Shown: in pieces, positions 41,698 to 50,027 of the stretch
Layout of the letters: every line of letters begins with the position of its first letter
Position numbering within the stretch: the first letter of the stretch is position 1
Source: Collinsella aerofaciens
Lineage (GTDB): Bacteria > Actinomycetota > Coriobacteriia > Coriobacteriales > Coriobacteriaceae
Direction: 5' to 3'
DNA length: 64,000 nucleotides
Assembly: GCA_021639365.1 (NCBI GenBank)
Contig: JAJXHK010000005.1
Span: 8,183 to 72,182, forward strand
Notes under the pieces: model-generated
Database searches by the model: none
What the model was told of the DNA's origin: nothing
What the model saw: only the letters and a program-made list of their open reading frames with translations
Translations under genes and position numbers: made by a program

Positions 41698-41741
41698 GGG
41701 TCGCGCTTTCCCAGAGGACCCCCTTTGGGAAAGCGCGACCC
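41698..41741. repeat. Hairpin array unit 3
   Basis: 15-bp perfect arms GGGTCGCGCTTTCCC (41698-41712) and complement (41727-41741). Same lead-in TTCTGGG and layout as unit 2 but with other arm bases. An incomplete fourth copy (GGGACGCACTTTCC) follows at about 41760. Confidence 0.75.
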
Positions 41742-41819
41742 GCTCTGGACGCAGATTCCGGGACGCACTTTCCGCGACACCCGGTCATCCCATGCCCTCG
41801 CAACGCCCGCACATAAAAA

Positions 41820-41850
41820 AACGAGGGAAGGAGCGCGTCCTTCCCTCGTT
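41820..41850 (-). terminator. Intrinsic terminator of aspS
   Basis: AACGAGGGAAGGA and complement around a 5-base loop with seven T on the minus strand, 24 bases after the stop. Confidence 0.9.
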
Positions 41851-41873
41851 ACAGGCAATATGCAGCCACTCGC

Positions 41874-43661
<1,788 letters not shown>

Positions 43662-43917
43662 ACCAGTGATCCTCCTTTATGGATCTGTGCCGCCCCGTGT
43701 CGTTCCGGGCGGCGTCGTACAGATTTGCCCGGCCTGCGTAAACCGCGCAGCCAGACATGGCGTTCTATCTTATCGCACCTGTGTCGATGTGCCGCGAAAA
43801 AGTAGCTCCTGCCCAAAGACTTGACGGAGACGAAACAATTGACGCGCCGTGGCCGTCGCCAAGGCGCGCCGCGTGCGACAATGTGCCCCAATACAACTGC
43901 ACTCGGAAAGGCCCGCC

Positions 43918-44553
43918 ATGACTGCACGCCTCATCGTTATGGATATCGACTCCACCCTCATCAACCAGGAGGTCATCGACCTGTTGGGCGAGGAGGCCGG
44001 CGTGGGCGAGCAGGTAGCGCAGATCACTGAGCGCGCCATGCGCGGCGAGCTCGACTTTAAGCAGGCGCTCGAGGAGCGCGTGGGGCTGCTTGCCGGCTTG
44101 GACGAGAGCGTGTTCGAGCGCACCTTTGAGCGCGTGACGTTTACCCCCGGCGCGTTGGAGCTTGTGCGCTCGGCGCACAGCAAGGGCTGGAAGGTCGGCG
44201 TGGTAAGCGGTGGCTTCCACGAGGTCGCCGATAAGATTGTGGCCGCCGCGGGCATCGATTTTTGCCTGGCCAACCGCCTGGAGGTCGTGGACGGCAAGCT
44301 CACCGGCAAGCTGGCGGCCGACATCGTGACCAAGGAGTCCAAGCTCATCCAGCTGCTAGATTGGGCAGTTGAGTGCGGCGTCGACATGGCCCACACGGTC
44401 GCGATCGGCGACGGCGCCAACGACATCCCCATGATCCAGGCCGCAGGCACGGGCATCGCGTTTTGCGCCAAGCCCAAGACGCGCGAAGCCGCCCCGTTTG
44501 CCATCGACGAGCGCAACCTCATGCTCGCTATGGACATCATCCTGCGTGACTAG
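43918..44553 (+). CDS. serB: Phosphoserine phosphatase
   Basis: 211 residues from ATG 43918 (GGAAAGG upstream); the frame opening at 43849 is too long. HAD motifs: VMDIDSTLINQEVIDLLGEEAG (nucleophile Asp and the SerB-specific Glu), VVSGGFHEVADKI (Ser), and GDGANDIPMIQAAG (Mg-binding). It converts phosphoserine to serine, the last step of the phosphorylated pathway. This is the short form without the N-terminal ACT domain. Confidence 0.95.
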   Translation: MTARLIVMDIDSTLINQEVIDLLGEEAGVGEQVAQITERAMRGELDFKQALEERVGLLAGLDESVFERTFERVTFTPGALELVRSAHSKGWKVGVVSGGFHEVADKIVAAAGIDFCLANRLEVVDGKLTGKLAADIVTKESKLIQLLDWAVECGVDMAHTVAIGDGANDIPMIQAAGTGIAFCAKPKTREAAPFAIDERNLMLAMDIILRD

Positions 44554-44589
44554 TCGATCCGTCTAACAATTGAATCAGTCTGTCCTATA

Positions 44590-44623
44590 GTTTCCGAACA
44601 ATTTTGTCTTAGTGTTCGGAAAC
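44590..44623. promoter_or_regulatory. Inverted repeat upstream of larB
   Basis: GTTTCCGAACA (44590-44600) and exact complement TGTTCGGAAAC (44613-44623), 12-base spacer. No T tract follows, so it may be an operator for larB-larC-tetR, perhaps of the TetR protein encoded third, or a weak serB terminator. Confidence 0.5.
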
Positions 44624-44667
44624 ATACCCTTTGAGTGCTAGACTTTGCGCCGTCGAAGGGAACATAT

Positions 44668-45450
44668 ATGGATAAGCGAGATCTTGAGCAATTGCTGAGC
44701 GATGTTGCCGGCGGAGCAGTCACCCCTGCCGACGCCCTCACGCGCATCCAGACGGCTCCGACCGCCGATTTGGGCTTTGCGCAGCTCGATCTTTCGCGCG
44801 GGGTGCGCCAGGGAGCCGGCGAGGTTGTCTACGGGGCCGGTAAAACCGCCGAACAGATTGCCGCCATTATCAAGGCATTACTCGATGCGGACCAGGAGCG
44901 CATCCTGGTCACGCGCCTGGATGCCGAAAAAGCCGCGCGCACCTCGGAGCTCCTCGGCAACGACATCGACCTGGGATATGTCCCGGACGCACAGCTCGCC
45001 CTCGTGGGCGGCAAGCCCTCCCCCACCGGCAACGGACGCATCGTTGTCGCCTGCGCCGGTACGAGCGACCTGCCCGTCGCCGAGGAAGCCGCGTTGACGG
45101 CCGAGTTCTATGGCAACGAGGTCGACCGCCTCTACGACGTAGGTGTCGCCGGCCTGCACCGCCTGCTCGCGCATGCCGAGGAACTTGCTCAGGCGCAGGT
45201 GGTCATCGCCATCGCCGGCATGGAGGGCGCCCTGGCGAGCGTTATCGGCGGCCTGGTGAGCTGCCCGGTCATCGCCGTTCCCACCAGCGTGGGCTACGGC
45301 GCAAATTTTGGAGGCGTAGCCGCGCTGCTCGCCATGCTCAACTCCTGCGCCAGCGGCGTTTCGGTCGTCAATATCGACAACGGCTTTGGTGCCGCCTACC
45401 AGGCAAGTCTTATCAATCATCTGGGCGCGGGCGCACCCCACGCCCGTTAA
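44668..45450 (+). CDS. larB: LarB, pyridinium-3,5-biscarboxylic acid mononucleotide synthase
   Basis: 260 residues from ATG 44668 (AAGGGAACAT). C-terminal PurE-like fold: RIVVACAGTSDLPVAEEAALTAEFYG, VVIAIAGMEGALASVIGGLVSCPVIAVPTSVGYGANFGGVAALLAMLNSCASGVSVVNIDNGFGAAYQAS. LarB carboxylates and hydrolyses nicotinic acid adenine dinucleotide, the first step of nickel-pincer nucleotide synthesis for LarA. It is followed 10 bases later by larC. Confidence 0.95.
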   Translation: MDKRDLEQLLSDVAGGAVTPADALTRIQTAPTADLGFAQLDLSRGVRQGAGEVVYGAGKTAEQIAAIIKALLDADQERILVTRLDAEKAARTSELLGNDIDLGYVPDAQLALVGGKPSPTGNGRIVVACAGTSDLPVAEEAALTAEFYGNEVDRLYDVGVAGLHRLLAHAEELAQAQVVIAIAGMEGALASVIGGLVSCPVIAVPTSVGYGANFGGVAALLAMLNSCASGVSVVNIDNGFGAAYQASLINHLGAGAPHAR

Positions 45451-45460
45451 GGAGCATTCC

Positions 45461-46369
45461 ATGTCTAACCATCAGCACACGCTTATCATCGACGGCACCT
45501 CGGGCATCAGCGGCGACATGACCGTCGCGGCCCTGCTCGACCTGGGCGCCAGCGAGGAGCACCTGCGCGAACAGCTCGCCACGCTGCCGGTCGACGGCTT
45601 TACGATCGCCGTCACGCGTGCAAACAAGCATGGCATCGACGCCTGCAATTTCGACGTCCAGCTGGCAGAGGAGCTCGAGAACCATGATCACGATATGGCC
45701 TGGCTCTACGGCAACGAAGCAGCTGCCGAGCACACGCACGAGCATGAGCACCACCATCATGATCATGGCGAGCACGAACACGAGCACTACCACGAGCATG
45801 ACCATGACCATGGCCACGAGGACCATCATCACGCCCACCACCATCACCACCGTTCTTTGGCGGACGTCACCGCCATCATCGACGGCTCGCAGCTAAGCGA
45901 TGGCGCCAAGCGTCGCGCCCTCGCCATCTTTACCGCGCTCGCTGCTGCCGAGGCCAAGGCTCACGGCAAAACGCCCGAGACCGTCATGTTCCACGAGGTG
46001 GGCGCCGTCGACTCCATCGTCGACGTCTGCTCCGTCGCCATCTGCCTCGATGACCTGGGCATCGAGGACATCGTGGTCGAGTCGCTCTCCGAGGGTCACG
46101 GCACCATCCACTGTGCCCACGGCCTTATGCCCATCCCGGTGCCCGCCGTCGTTAACCTGTGCCAGGCGGGCAATATCGCCCTCTCGCCTGCACCGGTCGC
46201 CGGCGAGCTCGTGACGCCCACGGGCGCCGCCATCGTCGCCGCACTGCGTACGTCCGAGCACCTGCCGGCCCGCTACCGCATCGAGGCCGTCGGCTACGGC
46301 GCCGGTAAGCGCCCCTACGAGGGCTGCTCCGGCACGCTCCGTTGCCTGCTTGTTCATGTGGATGCATAG
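45461..46369 (+). CDS. larC: LarC1, nickel-insertion protein N-terminal part only
   Basis: 302 residues from ATG 45461 (AAGGAG). DGTSGISGDMTVAALLDLGA starts the LarC fold; a His/Glu/Asp-rich insert (about 75-130; runs such as EHEHHHHDHGEHEHEHYHEH) would bind Ni2+; VMFHEVGAVDSIVDVCSVAICLDDLGI and ELVTPTGAAIVAAL complete the domain. The frame ends at the LarC1 boundary (YGAGKRPYEGCSGTLRCLL). The C-terminal LarC2 part, with its IETNIDDMTGE-type motif, is missing; the tetR start codon follows after 2 bases. In other bacteria LarC is one chain or is joined by frameshifting. The stand-alone state here is unusual; LarC2 may be encoded elsewhere. Confidence 0.92.
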   Translation: MSNHQHTLIIDGTSGISGDMTVAALLDLGASEEHLREQLATLPVDGFTIAVTRANKHGIDACNFDVQLAEELENHDHDMAWLYGNEAAAEHTHEHEHHHHDHGEHEHEHYHEHDHDHGHEDHHHAHHHHHRSLADVTAIIDGSQLSDGAKRRALAIFTALAAAEAKAHGKTPETVMFHEVGAVDSIVDVCSVAICLDDLGIEDIVVESLSEGHGTIHCAHGLMPIPVPAVVNLCQAGNIALSPAPVAGELVTPTGAAIVAALRTSEHLPARYRIEAVGYGAGKRPYEGCSGTLRCLLVHVDA

Positions 46370-46371
46370 CC

Positions 46372-46911
46372 ATGGATGCCCGCAAGGCAAAAAGCCGTGC
46401 CGCCATCGTTGCGGCGTTCTCCGAGCTCCTTCGCGAGGAGGACTACGGCAAGATCACCGTCGGCGACATCATCGCTCGCGCCCATGTGGGTCGGGCCACG
46501 TTCTACGGCCTCTTTAAGAGCAAAGATGACCTACTGTCCGAACTCGTGAGCGACATCTGCACCCACGCCCTCGACGATGACGGTACACCCCTCGACGACC
46601 CACGCGTGCAGGTCGAGCATATCCTCAACAACCTCTGGGAGCGCCGCCAGGGCGTACGAGCCCTCGTAGCCGGCGCCGGCTCACGCGTCTTCGCCGACTG
46701 CTTACGCAAGACCATCATGTCACGAGCAGCCGAAACCGTCCCTACCGACCCAAACGGCCCCGCCGCCACCATGGACCGAAGCTTCCTACTACACCACATA
46801 GCCTCAAGCTTCGTAGGAATGGTCCAGTGGTGGGCCTGGCACAACTTCCAAGCCCCAAAAGAGGACGTAGCCAAAGACTACCTATCAGCCATAAGACCCC
46901 TCTTCAACTAA
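46372..46911 (+). CDS. TetR-family regulator of the lar locus (probable)
   Basis: 179 residues, ATG 46372, two bases after the larC stop. The helix-turn-helix is at 20-55 (FSELLREEDYGKITVGDIIARAHVGRATFYGLFKSKDDLL). The C-terminal ligand domain (80-175) has a helical pattern with HHIASSFVGMVQWWAWHNF. The position in the larB-larC1 operon suggests control of lactate racemization or transport genes. The last 200 bases use CTA, ATA, AGA and TCA codons unlike the strongly GC-biased lar genes. Confidence 0.85.
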   Translation: MDARKAKSRAAIVAAFSELLREEDYGKITVGDIIARAHVGRATFYGLFKSKDDLLSELVSDICTHALDDDGTPLDDPRVQVEHILNNLWERRQGVRALVAGAGSRVFADCLRKTIMSRAAETVPTDPNGPAATMDRSFLLHHIASSFVGMVQWWAWHNFQAPKEDVAKDYLSAIRPLFN

Positions 46912-47217
46912 GTAAGAAGCTCATCCCAAAGCATCACCCCAACCCAGGGCGCCACGCATCCCAAAGTGTCACTCGCACCTCAAAGCGCCTAACAACAAAG
47001 TGCCCACCACATCCAAATTCAGATATATATGTTGGTTGCTTGTTCGAACGCAACTGGATTCCCGCAGGGTCCGGCATAGGTTAACTTTCCGCCGCACTCC
47101 GCAGGACGCAAGAAGCTCCCGCCGCACGAAGTGCGCAGCGGGAGCTTCTTGCATGTCCGAGGACGCGGCGGAAAGTTAACCTATGCCGGACCCGGGCGTT
47201 CTATCAATTGTCTTGGA
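46912..47217. other. Intergenic region between convergent tetR and larD genes
   Basis: 306 bases. The first part (46915-47030) is C/A-rich with two CATCCCAAAG copies 36 bases apart and no gene. The second part is the 127-bp palindrome at 47067-47193. Confidence 0.5.
47067..47193. repeat. 127-bp nested palindrome family E, copy A
   Basis: 29-bp perfect outer arms (47067-47095 and 47165-47193) enclose a 69-base core with a 15-bp inner stem GCAAGAAGCTCCCGC (47108-47122, 47138-47152) and a GCACGAAGTGC loop hairpin. Copy B at 49880 has identical total, arm and core lengths. It starts 25 bases beyond the larD stop codon. Confidence 0.85.
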
Positions 47218-47949
47218 CTAGAACATGCCCAAGAAACCATGCACAAACAGCGCGGCCAGAGCGGCACCGACAAACGGAGCGATGCCAGGAACAAGCAGGC
47301 CGTACTTCCAGTTGTTGTCAGCCTTGTTCTTGATCGGCAGCACCTGATAGGCCATGCGAGGACCAAGGTCACGAGCCTGGTTCATGGCGAAGCCGGTGAT
47401 GCCGCCCATGCCCATGCCAACAGCCCAAACGATCAGGCCAACGCAGATAGCGAGCATCAGAACGTTCTCGCCGGCGCGGCTAGCGGCAGCAAGGATGGCG
47501 CTGATGAACACAAAAGTGCAGATAGCCTCGCAGAAGAAGTTACGAGCATAGTTCGTGCCCTCGGTGGTGGGGTTGGTCGAGAAAATGTTGCGCTGGGCAA
47601 TGGGGTCGACGACGCCCTCGGAAGCCTTGAACTCATCGGCATACATAAACCAGGCGATTACGGCACCCACAAAGCCGCCGAGCATATCGGCAATCATGAA
47701 GGGGATGCAGCTGCTCCACGGCACCAGGCCTACGATGCACTGGGCAAGCACCATAGCAGGGTTCATGCACACGGCGCCGCCAAAGACAAACAGGCAGACC
47801 GAGATGCCAAAAGACCAAGTGGTGATGGCAAACATGTGGCCGGAGCCCTGATACTTGGTGCCCTTGAGCACGGTATCGCAGTGCACGCCCACGCCAAAGA
47901 CAATCATGAGGGCCGTTGCGCCGAATTCACAGAGGAGTTTGGTAAGCAT
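47218..47949 (-). CDS. larD: MIP-family aquaglyceroporin, lactate channel (LarD-like)
   Basis: 243 residues with six membrane segments. The first NPA motif is normal (VCMNPAMVLAQ), the second reads NQA (GFAMNQARDLGPR): Gln replaces Pro, while the Asp and Arg of the glycerol-type filter are kept. The gene lies 49 bases downstream of larA on the same strand, as larD/glpF genes for lactate and glycerol uptake do in lactobacilli. It therefore most likely carries lactic acid. The altered motif could change selectivity. Start ATG 47949; the ribosome-binding site is AAGATAAGG. Confidence 0.82.
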   Translation of the reverse strand: MLTKLLCEFGATALMIVFGVGVHCDTVLKGTKYQGSGHMFAITTWSFGISVCLFVFGGAVCMNPAMVLAQCIVGLVPWSSCIPFMIADMLGGFVGAVIAWFMYADEFKASEGVVDPIAQRNIFSTNPTTEGTNYARNFFCEAICTFVFISAILAAASRAGENVLMLAICVGLIVWAVGMGMGGITGFAMNQARDLGPRMAYQVLPIKNKADNNWKYGLLVPGIAPFVGAALAALFVHGFLGMF

Positions 47950-47998
47950 AAAACCTTATCTTTCTTGTCGGTTATAAACGATTCGTTTGGGCCACGCA

Positions 47999-49276
47999 CT
48001 AGTGCTGCGCGACAACAACGCCCAGGCCATCAGGAATGACGGCAACCTTGGCATCGGCACCCTTCATCTCAAAGGCGAGCTTGAGCGCCTCCTCGATGGT
48101 GTTGACCGGCGTCATGTGCATATCCTTGAGCATCTGGTGATCGCACAGGTCGGTGACCATGATCACAGGGTGATGCGCCAGGATGCGGGCAAAGATCTGG
48201 CTCGTCCACTGGTCGGGCAGGGTCTCGTCCTTGGGACGATCGATGCAGGCGCGCTCAAACTCTGCCGGATCGTTGTCGGCGATGTTGTGATAGAAGCCCT
48301 CGCCACCGTGACCGTCGGCACAACCGGCGACGTCGATGATCACGCCGCCCTCGGGAAGCGTGGCCTCGGCAGCGCACATGCCCTTCACGGCCTGGTAGAT
48401 GTTCTGATCGAGGGGGTAGCCACCATTGGTGGTGATGGCAATCTCGCACTCGACGGGTTCAACACCGGCAAGGCTCTTCACGAACTCGCAGCCGGCCTCG
48501 TGCGCCTTGTGGATGTCGCCGGCAAAAGAACCGATGACCTCGTGCTTGCCGTTGAGCACCACGTTGAGCACAAAGGCAAGGTGAGCCATCTCGGCGGCGG
48601 CAAACATGTCCTCGCTCACGTGGTTGTGGCACAGGTTGCCGGCACGCGAGTGGGAATCATTCACAAACTGACCGTTGTGGTTGTACATGATGGTCTTGTA
48701 GCTGGCGATGCCAGGCAGGACGGACTTACGGCTGCCAGAGAAACCGGCAAAGAAGTGCGGCTCAATAAAGCCCTCGGCAAGCAGCAGATCGCAATCAGCA
48801 GCAATCTTGTTAATGATGCACTCGCCACCAGAAGGCAGGGTACCGATCTTTTTCATCATGCTGTCGTCAGTCGCGACGTGCATAACGATTTCCTCGTTGG
48901 CAACGATCTCCTCGCCATACTTGTTGACGAGCTCCTCGTGCGTCGACGGACGGTGCATACCCGTAGCAACCAGAATGCGCACGCGAGCCTCGGGCGCAGC
49001 GGAGTGGATGTGATGCAGCAGAATAGGCATCGTCACACGCGAGGGAACGGGACGCGTATGATCGGAGCTAATGATGACAATATCCTTCTTGCCAGCACAA
49101 AGCTCCTCGAGCGAAGGCGAGCCATAAGGGTTGGCAAGCGACTCCTCCACCAGCTCTTCCTGCGATTTCGTGGTCTTAAACTCGTTTTGATGACCTTCCA
49201 TCACACCCGCGAAGTTCTTATCCTCGAGCTCCAGATGCAACGTCTTGTGGTCAAACGGCAGTTCACATTCAAACAA
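47999..49276 (-). CDS. larA: Nickel-pincer lactate racemase
   Basis: 425 residues from TTG 49276, the choice that gives the normal LarA start (LFECELPFDHKTLHLELEDKNFAG) and a GAGG site 10 bases upstream; longer frames are not credible. Active-site residues: SSDHTRPVP (Asp, Arg), ATGMHRP (His), EPHFFAGFSGSRKSVLPG (His and the cofactor-bound Lys) and YNHN (His). It interconverts L- and D-lactate with the nickel pincer nucleotide made by LarB, LarC and LarE. LarE is absent from the window. The gene is followed by larD and converges on the larB-larC1-tetR operon. A long leader with a terminator hairpin lies upstream. Confidence 0.95.
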   Translation of the reverse strand: MFECELPFDHKTLHLELEDKNFAGVMEGHQNEFKTTKSQEELVEESLANPYGSPSLEELCAGKKDIVIISSDHTRPVPSRVTMPILLHHIHSAAPEARVRILVATGMHRPSTHEELVNKYGEEIVANEEIVMHVATDDSMMKKIGTLPSGGECIINKIAADCDLLLAEGFIEPHFFAGFSGSRKSVLPGIASYKTIMYNHNGQFVNDSHSRAGNLCHNHVSEDMFAAAEMAHLAFVLNVVLNGKHEVIGSFAGDIHKAHEAGCEFVKSLAGVEPVECEIAITTNGGYPLDQNIYQAVKGMCAAEATLPEGGVIIDVAGCADGHGGEGFYHNIADNDPAEFERACIDRPKDETLPDQWTSQIFARILAHHPVIMVTDLCDHQMLKDMHMTPVNTIEEALKLAFEMKGADAKVAVIPDGLGVVVAQH

Positions 49277-49402
49277 TGATGAGCGCCCTCTTCCTTTCAA
49301 CTGACACACTAGATAAACCGTTGGAAGGATACGCCGCTCACCGAAAAACACCACCGTCCACCGACTCATTAACACAACGTTCATATTTGACCCACAACAA
49401 AA

Positions 49403-49432
49403 CGGCCGCGATCCCAAACGGGACCGCGGCCG
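49403..49432 (-). terminator. Intrinsic terminator in larA leader
   Basis: CGGCCGCG-a-TCCC paired with GGGA-c-CGCGGCCG, loop 4, followed on the minus strand by TTTTGTTG. It lies 127 bases upstream of the larA start, so it ends ppc read-through or attenuates larA. Confidence 0.7.
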
Positions 49433-49879
49433 CCCGTAAAAGACACAATAGAAAGGATGACTTACACAGCGCCGAGGCAAACATCTACCCCGAGACGTAC
49501 GCGCGTAAAGCATTTTGCATAAATGCGTTAATAATTGCATAAAATGGCGCATGGATTTCTAGCCGTAACAGGGTAGTACCCTCCGGAGCGTGCATTTTTG
49601 CGAGTATTCAGCATCGCGGGATAAGATTTTGGTGTCAAAAGTCTTTCAAAAAGTAGATAGTCCTCATGACTCGACCCATCTGGATAGCATGCGGCGAGAA
49701 ACCAGCTATATATGGACATCGCCAAGGCCCAATTGTCGTGCAAAAGCATCAACAAAGGCAGCGAAAGCCGGCTATGGCCTTATGCATCAATCTTTGGCTG
49801 CTGAAAACTCCGTTTTTTGCACGTCGCCCCAAGCACCACCCTCACCCAGCGGCCAATCCGCTGAAGACCGGACATCGCA

Positions 49880-50006
49880 GGGCCCGCCATTAGCTTACTT
49901 TTAGGCACACTCCGCAGGACGCAAGAAGCCCTCGCCGCACGAAGTGCGCAGCGAGGGCTTCTTGCATATCCGAGGACGTGCCTAAAAGTAAGCTGATGGC
50001 GGACCC
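49880..50006. repeat. 127-bp nested palindrome family E, copy B
   Basis: 29-base arms (49880-49908 and 49978-50006) pair at 27 of 29 positions. The core matches copy A except for paired changes: inner stem CCCTCGC for CTCCCGC with GCGAGGG for GCGGGAG opposite. It begins 22 bases beyond the ppc stop codon. Confidence 0.85.
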
Positions 50007-50027
50007 GGACGACTACAGGGCTATCGA

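Larger units (their letters stand above)
41568..41873. other. Intergenic region between convergent LacI and aspS genes: hairpin array
   Basis: 306 bases with no gene. It contains three successive hairpins (41579-41612, 41635-41680, 41698-41741), a degenerate fourth near 41746-41785, and the aspS terminator. Confidence 0.6.
49277..50027. other. 751-bp intergenic region: larA leader, unassigned DNA and palindrome E
   Basis: Between larA and ppc. It holds a hairpin at 49403-49432, direct repeats TTGCATAAA at 49515-49523 and 49535-49543 (20 bases apart), and the 127-bp palindrome. The 49560-49880 stretch shows no gene I can support. A 75-codon minus frame (49528-49755) has no ribosome-binding site. 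Confidence 0.5.

Noticed and set aside
41579..41785. Integron attC array
   Set aside because: No gene cassettes, no integrase and no conserved core sites; kept as a hairpin array only.
41579..41785. CRISPR array
   Set aside because: Repeats are not identical in sequence or spacing, and no cas gene is present.
46370..46911. Possible frameshifted continuation of LarC into the tetR region
   Set aside because: No LarC2 motif is visible in the other frames, and the tetR frame has a clean helix-turn-helix and start.
47030..47075. tRNA-like GTTCGAA stretch
   Set aside because: Only a short dyad; no acceptor or anticodon arms. I see no tRNA or rRNA gene in the window.
49528..49755. 75-codon minus frame between larA and ppc
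   Set aside because: It begins at TTG with no ribosome-binding site and shows no recognisable motif. A decayed gene fragment cannot be excluded.
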